DNA of 19,554 bases from a candidate division TA06 bacterium SM23_40 (GCA_001303705.1 LJUI01000033.1:1-19554); one strand, 5' to 3'; shown: positions 9,537-17,505, numbered from the stretch's first letter. A program made the numbers and translations. The notes: a model not told the origin generated them from the letters alone.

Positions 9537-10430
9537 GTGCGTGCGCAGACGAGATGCCTCCAATGCTTCATTGACGATATCGGAGATGCCGCCCAACTCC
9601 TCATCGGCGACGAGGGCCGCAGAAGGGAGTTCATGCAGCGGGTCAGAGACTATCTGGCTGCCGAGTTCGATACCGCCCGCATACCGTCACATTTCATCAC
9701 CCATCTCCACCGGCTGCTCAAGCGCGAGACAGGCATCGAGGTCCCGTTCGCAGACCGCCGACGACGAGCGAATGAGGCCGGGATGAACCTCGCCCGCGAG
9801 ATCGCCCGCCGTTCGCAGGACCTCGAGCCCGAAGAACGCCTCGCCTTCCTCATCCGCTGGGCGACAGCGGCCAACGCCCTCGATTTCAGGACCGCGGGAG
9901 CAGGATATCGGTTCGACATAAGCGAGCTGGCCGCACGACTCGAGAGCACGTTTGCCGAGACGCCAGCGGCCGACGATACCGACCAAGTTCTCGACGCTCT
10001 CGACGCGGCATCCTCGGTGCTGTACATACTCGACAATGTGGGAGAGATCGCGCTCGATCTCCTCCTCATCGAGGAGCTCGGCCGGCGCGGCACACGCGTT
10101 ACAGCCGGAGTTCGAGGGGGGCCGATCACCAGCGACGTGACCATGGAAGATGCCCGCGCCGTCGGCCTTCAGAACCTGGCTGATGAGCTCATTCTCACCG
10201 GTCCCGACACACTCGGCATCTCACCCGAGGAGATGTCGGACGAATTGATCCAAGCTCTTGAAACTCATGATGTTACACTCTCGAAGGGGCAGGCCAACTA
10301 CTACGCGTTCTCCGAGAGCCGGCCCGACCTGCCCGCTGGCCGGACGGTGTGCCTGTTCACGACGAAATGCGAGGTGGTGGGCGAGCAGTTCGGGGTGAGG
10401 GATAAGTCTAGTATTATCAAGCTGTTATAG
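9537..10430 (+). CDS. DUF89 / ARMT1-like domain protein, putative metal-dependent phosphatase
   Basis: A 297-residue protein of the DUF89 family, whose characterised members are metal-dependent damage-control phosphatases acting on sugar phosphates and related metabolites. Visible signatures are the N-terminal C7-x2-C10 pair (RCLQCF) typical of the prokaryotic subfamily, DNVGE at 166-170 (metal-binding Asp and Asn) and KGQANYY from 250. The GTG at 9537 is preferred because GAGGAG (9523-9528) lies eight bases upstream and the protein then starts like known relatives. A GTG at 9528 overlapping the previous stop is possible but would put the ribosome site against the codon. Translation is probably coupled to the DUF2520 gene. 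The substrate cannot be read from sequence. An alternative of no catalytic activity is unlikely because the core motifs are intact. Confidence 0.88.
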   Translation: MRAQTRCLQCFIDDIGDAAQLLIGDEGRRREFMQRVRDYLAAEFDTARIPSHFITHLHRLLKRETGIEVPFADRRRRANEAGMNLAREIARRSQDLEPEERLAFLIRWATAANALDFRTAGAGYRFDISELAARLESTFAETPAADDTDQVLDALDAASSVLYILDNVGEIALDLLLIEELGRRGTRVTAGVRGGPITSDVTMEDARAVGLQNLADELILTGPDTLGISPEEMSDELIQALETHDVTLSKGQANYYAFSESRPDLPAGRTVCLFTTKCEVVGEQFGVRDKSSIIKLL

Positions 10431-10492
10431 AACAACGCAACATATCCCTCACAAATCCGTAATATGAACTGGACCGCCTATGAGGGTGATCA

Positions 10493-11071
10493 TTGGAACA
10501 GACTGACGCGGAATTGGTGAACGCCGCCCGGGGCGGCGACGAGCAGGCGATCCGAGACCTCCTGGGGAGGTACAGAACAGCGGTCTTCAATCTCGCCTTT
10601 CGCATTTTGAGGAACGAAGAAGATGCCACCGACGCTGCCCAAGAGACATTCATCAGAGTGTTCCGTGCGCTCGACCGGTTCGACGAGCGTCAGCGATTCA
10701 AGCCGTGGATATTACGCATCGCTTCCAACTACTGTATCGACCAGATTCGCAAACGTGATTGGAGAACAGTCTCGTTCGACACGCCGATCGAGACCGAAGA
10801 TGGCACGCTCGAGATGGAGTTAGCAGGCCCGGGACCTCAGCCGGACGAGGTGCTGGAGAGGAAGGAGCAACGGATGGTCATCGAACAAGCGATCGACTCT
10901 CTGCCGCCAGACTATCGCATGGCCATCGTGCTCCGGCACACAGAAGGTCTCTCCTACGAAGAGATCGCCGACGTCCTGGGTGTGCCGCTGGGAACGGTGA
11001 AAGCGAGAATACATCGAGCGCGCTCCGCGCTCCAGAAGAAGCTCGCTCCGTTTCTCGAGAGTCACCTGTAA
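10493..11071 (+). CDS. ECF-type RNA polymerase sigma factor
   Basis: A 192-residue group IV sigma factor that would direct RNA polymerase to a stress regulon. Region 2 spans about 26-92 (FRILRNEEDATDAAQETFIRVF, then FKPWILRIASNYCIDQIRKR in shorter runs), and region 4 about 130-187 with the helix-turn-helix LSYEEIADVLGVPLGTVKAR. No regions 1.1 or 3 are present, and the length is typical. The start is TTG at 10493, with GAGGGTG about five bases upstream; nearby ATG and GTG codons are out of frame. A rare start codon may keep expression low, but that is inference. The gene lies 45 bp upstream of a zinc-finger anti-sigma gene, the classic arrangement. The 62-bp gap upstream shows no clear autoregulatory ECF promoter. 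Confidence 0.95.
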   Translation: MEQTDAELVNAARGGDEQAIRDLLGRYRTAVFNLAFRILRNEEDATDAAQETFIRVFRALDRFDERQRFKPWILRIASNYCIDQIRKRDWRTVSFDTPIETEDGTLEMELAGPGPQPDEVLERKEQRMVIEQAIDSLPPDYRMAIVLRHTEGLSYEEIADVLGVPLGTVKARIHRARSALQKKLAPFLESHL

Positions 11072-11116
11072 GGTGCGTCTAACCGGCCGTACCTGGCAGG
11101 CCAGAGGAGCTTGACC

Positions 11117-11794
11117 ATGCTCGATCAGTCCTTCAGCTGCAACGACATCGATGATCTAATGCAGAGCTATGCGGACGATGAACTCACCTCTGACGTCCGG
11201 AGGCTCTTCGAGGAACACGTCGGATCCTGTTCCCGCTGTCGTGCCGCAGTCAGAGTCATGGAAGAGACTATCACCCTCATCGAGCAGCTCCAGCCGGTCT
11301 CTCCTCCCCCTCACTTCGACGACTCCATCCTCGCCTCTCTTGGATTCAAGCACCGTCGCATTCCGATACTCACCCTGCTCCCTTCCAGAGCAACGGGCTG
11401 GCGGCTGGCGTGGGCCGCTCTCGTCCTCGCCCTCATCTCCGCCCCATTCTGGATGGCCTCGTATGCCCTGGGAGGGCGGGTGCGCGGAAGCGCCTTAGTC
11501 CTGCGAGAGGTGCCCAAATGGCTCGGCGGGGCGGTAAGCGCACTTGGCGCCGTCCCGACCGGCATCGTCAGATGGTATCATCTGCTCGGCTTCGACAACC
11601 TGTCGCACTATCTGATCCAAGGTACACACACGGTGGCAAAGGCAATGTTCCTGGCTGTAACGAGCGTCAGTCCGCTCGTCCCGCTTGTAGCACTGATCGT
11701 CGCTCTGTTATCCACGCTGTTGCTACTTCGATCATTGGGAACTCTCACCGTCCACCCGAGGAGGATCGACAATGGAACGTCAATTATCGGCTAG
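11117..11794 (+). CDS. zinc-finger anti-sigma factor, membrane-anchored
   Basis: A 225-residue putative anti-sigma factor for the sigma factor just upstream. The N-terminus carries the zinc-finger signature C8 ... H34-x3-C38-x2-C41 (EEHVGSCSRC) of the ZAS/zf-HC2 family, which binds and holds ECF sigma factors in the cytoplasm. A first membrane segment lies at about 96-116 (LAWAALVLALISAPFW) and a second hydrophobic stretch at about 186-208 (LVPLVALIVALLSTLLLL). The region between could sense the envelope. The ATG at 11117 is chosen over an in-frame TTG at 11111 because AGAGGAG ends about eight bases upstream of the ATG. Its 3' end overlaps the next gene by 23 bases, so the two are translationally linked. 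The signal released by or inducing it is unknown. Confidence 0.9.
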   Translation: MLDQSFSCNDIDDLMQSYADDELTSDVRRLFEEHVGSCSRCRAAVRVMEETITLIEQLQPVSPPPHFDDSILASLGFKHRRIPILTLLPSRATGWRLAWAALVLALISAPFWMASYALGGRVRGSALVLREVPKWLGGAVSALGAVPTGIVRWYHLLGFDNLSHYLIQGTHTVAKAMFLAVTSVSPLVPLVALIVALLSTLLLLRSLGTLTVHPRRIDNGTSIIG

Positions 11795-13055
11795 CCCGGC
11801 ACGACTCAAAGCGAGAGGGCCGCTGGCTCCCAACCGTTCTGTCTCTCTCTGTATCACGTTGATCGCCGTCGCTGCGCTCTCCTTTCTGTTGCTGCCAGGC
11901 TCGTCCGCCGAGGCGGAGGGATGGCAGACAGCCCTGAAGACCGCTCTCGAGACCGTCCAGACCACTGTCGAGAGCACTGTCGAGAGCAGTGTCGAGAGAA
12001 GTGTCGAAGGGGCCTCAGTCGAGATGGTGATAGAAGGTGAGGAGGCCGGCACCCTGCGTATGACGGCGAAGGTAGAGCCGCATCGGCGGTACGAAAATGT
12101 CGTCAACACGGGCACACCCGTTACGGTTGAGGAAGACGAAGTCGTGGAAGGTGACGTCGTCAACATCGGGGGGCCGATCACCGTGCGGGGTCTGGTCGAA
12201 GGAGACGTCGTCGCCATAGGCGGGAACATAACCGTCTCCGGCGCCGTCGAAGGAGATGCTGTCAGTGTCGGCGGCAACATTTTCCTCGAGGGCGACGCCT
12301 GCATATGCGGAGACGGCGTCAGCGTGGGCGGCCGAGTCACCTTGTCTCCTGAGAGCGAAATCCGCGGAGAGCGGGTACAGATTTCCGTCGGCGGACTCGA
12401 CAAGCTCTTCCCCGGCGCCATCGGGATCGCGATGAATCCGTTCCTCCAGCGCACACTCATGGCCTTCGCCAAAGTCTTCCGGATCATCGTCCTCATCATC
12501 CTCGCCCTTCTCGTGGCCGCCATCTTCACCAAACAGACCGAAGTCGCCGCAGATGCTGTCAAGCAGCAGTTCTGGAAGATGCTCCTCGTCGGATTCCTTG
12601 GTGAGCTCATCATCGTTCCGCTACTTATCCTTCTCGCCGTGATCATCATCGGGATCCCGTTGATACCTGTCGCAATGATCCTGATCGCGGCCGCATTCGT
12701 CCTCGGATACGTTGCTGTCGCCTGCGTCGTCGGCAGAATCACCTGGGAGCGCCTCTCAACGGAGCTCACGTCTCCCATCGCGGCCGCAGTGGTCGGGATC
12801 GTCGTCATCGAGCTCGTCTCTCTGCTCGGAAGGCTCATCAGCATCGGGCCTGGCCCGCTCGTACTGCTCGGCACGCTCGTATCAATAGTCGGCTTCGTCA
12901 TCGCCTGGGCTGCCTGGACAACGGGGTTCGGAGCCGCCATCATGACGCGGTTCGGCACGAAGCCCCTTCAATTGGCTCCGGCGCCTGCACTGACAGCCGC
13001 CTCGTTCTCACCACCTACCTCACCACCTGATGAGACACAAACCGGGTCTGTATAA
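11772..13055 (+). CDS. membrane protein with bactofilin-like beta-helix repeats
   Basis: A 427-residue protein co-expressed with the sigma/anti-sigma pair. A hydrophobic segment at about 25-44 is a signal anchor or signal peptide. Residues 65-80 are four TVES-type units encoded by 12-bp repeats. Residues about 105-205 contain six- to ten-residue turns such as VEGDVVNIGG, VEGDVVAIGGN and VEGDAVSVGGN, the pattern of the bactofilin/polymer-forming beta-helix. The C-terminal half has about five hydrophobic membrane segments (roughly 228-252, 269-320 in two or three passes, 336-355, 360-385), then a Pro/Thr/Ser-rich tail. The ATG is preceded by GAGGAGGA at ideal spacing and overlaps the anti-sigma gene. 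It may be an envelope scaffold or stress effector. Exact function is unknown; assignment rests on repeat pattern and context. Confidence 0.8.
   Translation: MERQLSASPARLKARGPLAPNRSVSLCITLIAVAALSFLLLPGSSAEAEGWQTALKTALETVQTTVESTVESSVERSVEGASVEMVIEGEEAGTLRMTAKVEPHRRYENVVNTGTPVTVEEDEVVEGDVVNIGGPITVRGLVEGDVVAIGGNITVSGAVEGDAVSVGGNIFLEGDACICGDGVSVGGRVTLSPESEIRGERVQISVGGLDKLFPGAIGIAMNPFLQRTLMAFAKVFRIIVLIILALLVAAIFTKQTEVAADAVKQQFWKMLLVGFLGELIIVPLLILLAVIIIGIPLIPVAMILIAAAFVLGYVAVACVVGRITWERLSTELTSPIAAAVVGIVVIELVSLLGRLISIGPGPLVLLGTLVSIVGFVIAWAAWTTGFGAAIMTRFGTKPLQLAPAPALTAASFSPPTSPPDETQTGSV
11964..12011 (+). repeat. four 12-bp in-frame repeats
   Basis: ACTGTCGAGAGC occurs twice exactly (11964-11975, 11976-11987), followed by AGTGTCGAGAGA (11988-11999) and AGTGTCGAAGGG (12000-12011). 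They encode TVES, TVES, SVER, SVEG from residue 65 of the membrane protein. The stretch lies between the signal segment and the beta-helix and could form an amphipathic helix or linker prone to slippage. Confidence 0.85.
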
Positions 13056-13079
13056 TCTCGGTAGACTTCTGTAACCAGC

Positions 13080-13114
13080 GCGGCCGTCCGGGACCTTCCC
13101 TCCCGGGCGGCCGC
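13080..13114 (+). terminator. GC-rich hairpin after the sigma-factor operon, terminator-like
   Basis: A 14-bp stem, GCGGCCGTCCGGGA (13080-13093) and TCCCGGGCGGCCGC (13101-13114), has one G-T pair and a seven-base loop. It lies 25 bases past the stop of the membrane-protein gene. There is no T-run after it (CTTGAAC), so it may be a non-canonical terminator or an mRNA 3'-end stabiliser. Confidence 0.5.
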
Positions 13115-13212
13115 CTTGAACAGTCCATCGACACGTCCGGCTGGCTGAATTGTTTGAGTCCACGCGTCTTGCCCGCACCTGTTGTCTGCTATCACGGAGG
13201 GAGGATACTCAG

Positions 13213-14052
13213 ATGACGAAGAGAACCGCGACGGGGACTACCGTTCTGTTTGGTGCGGCGATCCTGGCCGCTCTTACGGCAGGGTGCTATGTCTCGATCA
13301 ATGTCGATGAGGCGAACCAGATACCCGCAGCCCGGGGAAAGCTCGAGGGATCGTGCGAGCGCGTTTACGAGACTGCGGTGCCGCTCGAGGAGCAGAGACT
13401 CGTCTCGCTTACGATCGTAGACGGCCAGATAGACGTTGAATCCTGGGATCGCCCCGAGCTCCGGGTGACCGCGACGAAGACCGTCAGGGCCGAGACCGAT
13501 CAACAGGCGGAGAAGATATGTCGTGCAATAGAGATCGATGTGGCGGAGACTGAGGACGGTGTGCAGATCGTGACCACCATGCCCCGAGAGTCGTCGAAGA
13601 ACTCCCGGATCTCGGTCTCGTTTCTCTTGCTCGTGCCGCCGGCAACAGATCTCGAACTCGCGACAACGAACGGCAGTATCGCCGTCCGAGAGGTTGTTGG
13701 GCGCCACGACATCGCCGCGGTGAACGGATCGGCCCAGCTTACGGACGTCGGCGGCGATGTCGAGGTCGCCACTGTGAACGGCAACATCTGCACTGTCTTC
13801 CAGTACATCGACCTCAGCCGGGACGACATCACTCTTGAATCGGTCAACGGTGAGATCATCGTGGAACTCACCGAAGATGCATCGGTGAAAATCGATGCGA
13901 CAGCGGCAAACGGTTCTATCTCCTCCGCATTTGATCTCATCGACGAGGAATTCGACAAAACCTACGGGCATACGCGACTTCGTGGTCATCTCGGGGAGGG
14001 AGAAGGCACGCTTGAGATCAGTGTCACGAATGGTTCCATCCATATCGAATAG
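13213..14052 (+). CDS. DUF4097-like beta-strand repeat lipoprotein
   Basis: A 279-residue predicted lipoprotein. Its N-terminus is positively charged, then hydrophobic, and ends in the lipobox LTAGC with the lipidation site at Cys25. The mature part is a repetitive beta structure like DUF4097 (adhesin-like) proteins: strands separated by recurring turns TTNGSIAV, AAVNGSAQL, ATVNGNICT, ESVNGEIIV, AANGSISS and VTNGSIHIE, roughly every 20 residues in the second half. The ATG at 13213 is preferred over an upstream in-frame start at 13150 because GGAGGGAGGA lies just upstream and the lipobox is then well placed. It follows the ECF sigma operon by 157 bp and a hairpin, so it may be a separate transcript and a target of that sigma factor. 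DUF4097-like genes commonly neighbour ECF sigma genes. Molecular function is unknown. Confidence 0.85.
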   Translation: MTKRTATGTTVLFGAAILAALTAGCYVSINVDEANQIPAARGKLEGSCERVYETAVPLEEQRLVSLTIVDGQIDVESWDRPELRVTATKTVRAETDQQAEKICRAIEIDVAETEDGVQIVTTMPRESSKNSRISVSFLLLVPPATDLELATTNGSIAVREVVGRHDIAAVNGSAQLTDVGGDVEVATVNGNICTVFQYIDLSRDDITLESVNGEIIVELTEDASVKIDATAANGSISSAFDLIDEEFDKTYGHTRLRGHLGEGEGTLEISVTNGSIHIE

Positions 14053-14064
14053 CGACGGCCGACC

Positions 14065-14458
14065 CAACTCCTCCGCATAGACCCAACGTGGATCTACGTT
14101 ATGGTGCGGGTAGGTGGTGCAGCGGGACCGACACTCGATCCCATGGCTGCCGTGAGGTCGCACCATAGCCAGATCCGATACATATTCAATGAGGAGTCGA
14201 GTGCCGATCCCGGTCGGGCGGGCGTGAGACCCGAGGCAGCCCCGGGCACGGGATGCAGCGGGGTCGATACGGTGCCCATGCCAGCCGCGCGTGCCAGCCA
14301 GACCTCGATCCGAGATAAATCCTAAAATCGATCGGGTGCCGACCGCGGGCAGATCGACATGAGATCCGATGACAGCTCCGGGTACGGGATGCAGCGGGGT
14401 CGATACGGTGCCCATGCCAGCCGCGCGTGCCAGCCAGACCTCGATCCGAGATAGATCC
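14065..14458. repeat. tandem repeat of 136-bp period, two good copies and one diverged copy
   Basis: A 70-base block is identical at 14248-14317 and 14384-14453, and similarity extends upstream of both to about 14199 and 14335 with substitutions and a one-base indel. The shared core GCAGCGGG occurs at 14119, 14255 and 14391, exactly 136 bases apart each time, so a third, strongly diverged copy precedes them. The period is not a multiple of three, so it is not a coding repeat. Within a unit GGGCAC can pair with GTGCCC, giving a possible RNA hairpin. Confidence 0.9.
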
Positions 14459-14525
14459 AAGAGCTGACCGGACGTTGCGGCTATCCTCCCCGACGGAATG
14501 TGCTAGTAGTGAAACATGTCTTACG

Positions 14526-14563
14526 TATGTTCACAGCCTGCAGATCAACGGAGCCATGGGTAT
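14526..14563 (+). repeat. 38-bp direct repeat, upstream copy
   Basis: The core TTCACAGCCTGCAG followed by two variable bases and CAACGGAGCCATGGG matches 14684-14721 at 34 of 38 positions. This copy is in non-coding sequence. Confidence 0.85.
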
Positions 14564-14683
14564 GCATCGTCAGCGAACGTGAGACAGTTGAGAATCGAAC
14601 AGTTTTGAGGGGGAAGAGAAGATTTCTCCTTTTCGGCTCGGCCCAGGGGTAGTAGAATCCCCGAGGGAAAGGAGCCGATTATG

Positions 14684-14721
14684 TATCTTCACAGCCTGCA
14701 GGCCAACGGAGCCATGGGAAT
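14684..14721 (+). repeat. 38-bp direct repeat, copy at the sppA start
   Basis: The second copy lies 158 bases after the first, between the two possible start codons of sppA (14681 and 14741). It could be an operator or a duplicated leader fragment; nothing in it is a recognised binding site. Confidence 0.85.
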
Positions 14722-14740
14722 ACCACCAAGGAGGCGAGCA

Positions 14741-17287
14741 ATGGGAACAACCATTGGGCGAGGTCCTGGCCGTCCCCCGGTAATCGCCCGGCGGCGCCGA
14801 TGCGATACCCGACGAGTGCAACAGATATGTCTGCTTGCACTCATACCTGCGATGATCTGTGCGAGCCAAGCCTGCGCGAACTCTCACGCCGAGGAACTCG
14901 CAGACATGCCCGGCTTCGACATTCTGGCGAGCGATCCATTCACCGGCTCGGTAGCTGTCTCCGATGATGCTCTCGCCACACTCATCAACCCCGCAGCGCT
15001 CGGCATGGCTCGTGCATTCAACGGCTACTTCTTCCACGCGAATTCAGACTCCAGCTTCGACGGGGACAATGGGCTCCTCCTTTCCGCCGACAAGCTCGGA
15101 TTCGGCGCCGAGTGGAGGCGCTTCTCCTCTGTCCCCAAGTACAACCGATACACATTCGCCTATGGAGGGGAGGTCTGGTCCGGCATCTACCTGGGCACTT
15201 CGTACTCGTGGATATCGTCGAGCGATGCCGAATTCGACCGCCTCTCCTTCTGGGACGCAGGAATCATGCTGCGCCCCTCCCGCTTCTTCTCGGCAGGGGC
15301 GGTCGCGCACAGTCTCAACGAACCCCATTTCCGCGACGAGCGCGTCGACCGAAGCTATCGCTACGGCGTGGCGGTCCGTCCCTGGACCAACCGCCTTACG
15401 CTGTACGCGGACGGGGTGTATGACGAAGACAGCAACCTCGACCGCGAGCGGGACTTCATCTTCGGGGCCGAGGCCGAACCGCTCGATGGTCTGGTTCTGC
15501 GCGCGGCCCTCGACGACGATGGGCGGGCAGGCGCCGGATTCGAGATCGGCCTGCCTCACATCGGTGCAGGCAACTTTAATCACTTCGATGAAAACCAGAA
15601 GTATCAGGGCGGCACGACATATCTCCGGTTCGGCGAAGAGCGTCGACGCACGGTTCTCCACGGAAGAAACCGCTTTCTGGAACTGACCTTGACGGGAGAG
15701 ATCCTCGAGGAGCGCCGCGGCTTCAGTCTGGCGGGGAGCGGCCGCCATACGACGGCCGAGTTCCTCGATCTCATTCATGAGGCGGCGGAGGATCCTGCGA
15801 TCGAGGGTATCCTGCTTCGTCCTGAAGGCATCGGAGCCGGCTGGGCAACGCTGGAAGAGCTCCGCCATGCGCTCGCGGACTTCAGGGCGCGGGGCAAGCT
15901 GGTCGTCTGCTACGTGGAAACTTCGTCCATGAAGCCGTACTACCTTGCATCCGGAGCCGACTACATCATCCTCAACCCTGACGGGTATGTTCTCCTGTTC
16001 GGCCTCCGCATCGAACGGGCCTATCTGAAGGGCACGCTCGCGAAGCTCGGCGTGGACGTAGACCTGGCGAGGGTTGGTCGGTACAAGAGCGCAGCAGAGA
16101 TGGTGACCCGGGACTCCATGTCCGACGAGGCCCGGGAGATGGCCAACTGGATTCTCGATGACCTGTATGACCATCTCGTGGCCGACATGGCAGACGGGCG
16201 GAACCTCTCCGCACAGGAGGTGAGGGCGCTCATCGACCAGGGGCTGTTCCTTGCTTCTGACGCCTACGAAGACGGACTCGCCGATACCCTCGCATACGAG
16301 GACGAGATAGAGGATATCGTCGAGATGCTCCACGGACGGGGTTACTCGAGGGCGAGGCCCGATGAACTGATGGCGGACAGATACCAGTATGATTGGACCA
16401 GGCCGCCGAAGATAGCCGTCATCTATGCCACCGGGTACATAACATCGGGGAAGAGCTCCACCGACTTCTTCACAGGCACGAAGACCATGGGTTCGGAGAC
16501 GATGGCCAGGGCGATCAGGAAGGCGAGGGAGGATAGTTCCATCAAGGCGATCGTCTTCCGCATCGACAGCGGAGGGGGCTCGGGTCTCGCCTCGGACGTG
16601 ATATGGCGGGAGGTCTCGCTCACCAGGGGCGAAAAGCCATTCATCGTCTCCATGTCCGATGTCGCTGGTTCAGGCGGGTACCATATCGCCTGTGCCGCGG
16701 ACAGGATCGTGGTCGACGGCAACACCATCACCGGCTCGATCGGCGTCATCTCCGGAAAGCCGACAATGAAAGGTCTGTACAACAAGCTCGGCATCACAAA
16801 GGACACCGAGCACCGAGGTAAACATGCCCTGGCGGCTTCTGACTACTATCGGTTCACCGAGGAAGAGATGGAACTCCTCGACGGGGTGACACGAAGGTCG
16901 TACTGGAGCTTCGTCGAAAAGGTGGCCGCGGGGAGGGGCATGACACCCGCACAGGTAGACTCGATCGGCGAAGGACGCGTCTTCACGGGGCGGCAGGCGG
17001 TGGACAACGGTCTTGCCGACGAGCTGGGCGGCCTGGACCGCGCGATCGCGATCGCCAAACAGCGGGTTGGCGTGCCTGCGGATGCAGAGATCCAGATCGT
17101 CACGTTCCCGAAGACGAGGTTCCCGTTCTTCCTCGGATGGACGGAGTCGTTTCTTTCGAACACCGCGGGCTCGCTGCCGATTTCGCTGTTAGGGGAGACA
17201 GCTGCCGCGGAGGCGATAGACCTTCTCGAACTGTTTGATGACGAGCCCTATCTCTATCTCATGCCCTACTCACTCGAACCAGAGTAG
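14741..17287 (+). CDS. sppA: SppA-type S49 protease with barrel-like N-terminal domain
   Basis: An 848-residue envelope protease. A basic N-terminus and hydrophobic stretch ICLLALIPAMICASQACA give a signal peptide ending near residue 48. Residues about 55-310 are rich in alternating aromatic/small strands and begin with SDDALATLINPAALG, resembling the NPA motif of PorV/FadL-like outer-membrane barrels. Two S49 domains follow: the first (about 320-510) contains the catalytic lysine K449 in VGRYKSAAE, the second (about 545-760) the nucleophile S644 in AGSGGYHIA, with the supporting GGG and TGSIGVI segments. This Lys/Ser pair matches the long E. coli-type SppA, which cleaves leftover signal peptides. 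The ATG at 14741 has AAGGAGG six bases upstream; an in-frame ATG at 14681, also with AAGGAG, would add 20 residues. It stands alone between two gaps. Confidence 0.9.
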   Translation: MGTTIGRGPGRPPVIARRRRCDTRRVQQICLLALIPAMICASQACANSHAEELADMPGFDILASDPFTGSVAVSDDALATLINPAALGMARAFNGYFFHANSDSSFDGDNGLLLSADKLGFGAEWRRFSSVPKYNRYTFAYGGEVWSGIYLGTSYSWISSSDAEFDRLSFWDAGIMLRPSRFFSAGAVAHSLNEPHFRDERVDRSYRYGVAVRPWTNRLTLYADGVYDEDSNLDRERDFIFGAEAEPLDGLVLRAALDDDGRAGAGFEIGLPHIGAGNFNHFDENQKYQGGTTYLRFGEERRRTVLHGRNRFLELTLTGEILEERRGFSLAGSGRHTTAEFLDLIHEAAEDPAIEGILLRPEGIGAGWATLEELRHALADFRARGKLVVCYVETSSMKPYYLASGADYIILNPDGYVLLFGLRIERAYLKGTLAKLGVDVDLARVGRYKSAAEMVTRDSMSDEAREMANWILDDLYDHLVADMADGRNLSAQEVRALIDQGLFLASDAYEDGLADTLAYEDEIEDIVEMLHGRGYSRARPDELMADRYQYDWTRPPKIAVIYATGYITSGKSSTDFFTGTKTMGSETMARAIRKAREDSSIKAIVFRIDSGGGSGLASDVIWREVSLTRGEKPFIVSMSDVAGSGGYHIACAADRIVVDGNTITGSIGVISGKPTMKGLYNKLGITKDTEHRGKHALAASDYYRFTEEEMELLDGVTRRSYWSFVEKVAAGRGMTPAQVDSIGEGRVFTGRQAVDNGLADELGGLDRAIAIAKQRVGVPADAEIQIVTFPKTRFPFFLGWTESFLSNTAGSLPISLLGETAAAEAIDLLELFDDEPYLYLMPYSLEPE

Positions 17288-17396
17288 GCTTGCCGTAGTT
17301 CTCCCGCAGACCTGCGCGGCTCGGGGGACGTTCTGACCTGCGAACGGCGCCCGGGACCCGTGCTGACTTGACTCACGGATCATATTCTCCATGAAC

Positions 17397-17425
17397 GACG
17401 CCCGCGATGATCGCACGCGGGCGTC
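17397..17425 (+). terminator. hairpin downstream of sppA, terminator-like
   Basis: A perfect 10-bp stem, GACGCCCGCG (17397-17406) and CGCGGGCGTC (17416-17425), closes a nine-base loop 109 bases after the sppA stop. No T-run follows, so it is either a weak or Rho-assisted terminator or a structural element. Confidence 0.4.
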
Positions 17426-17505
17426 GCACATGTACCGAGTCAGACCTGATCACTCTGCGAACCCACAAACGAGTCCCCCGAGAACCTCCCCATCCCCCAT
17501 TTCAA

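Larger units (their letters stand above)
14053..14740. other. 688-bp gap with 136-bp and 38-bp repeats
   Basis: No gene is supported. A long minus-strand open frame here is a shadow of the lipoprotein gene and has no ribosome site of its own. The gap holds a tandem repeat with 136-bp period (about 14065-14458) and two copies of a 38-bp direct repeat (14526, 14684). No convincing -35/-10 pair for sppA was found; TAGAAT at 14653-14658 lacks a -35 at proper distance. Confidence 0.6.

Noticed and set aside
10431-10492. Autoregulatory ECF promoter upstream of the sigma gene
   Set aside because: A GAAC near 10430 and CGTAA near 10458 are about 24 bases apart, too far for an ECF promoter.
13051-13056. 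TATAAT as a promoter for the lipoprotein gene
   Set aside because: It overlaps the stop codon of the preceding gene and has no -35-like sequence at 16-18 bp, and no TGn extension.
13192-14460. Long minus-strand open frame opposite the lipoprotein gene
   Set aside because: It is antisense to a well-supported lipoprotein with lipobox and ribosome site, and its own N-terminal part falls in the 136-bp repeats; no protein-family features were seen.
15044-16333. 429-codon antisense open frame inside sppA
   Set aside because: The sense strand encodes conserved S49 motifs; the antisense product has no family features.
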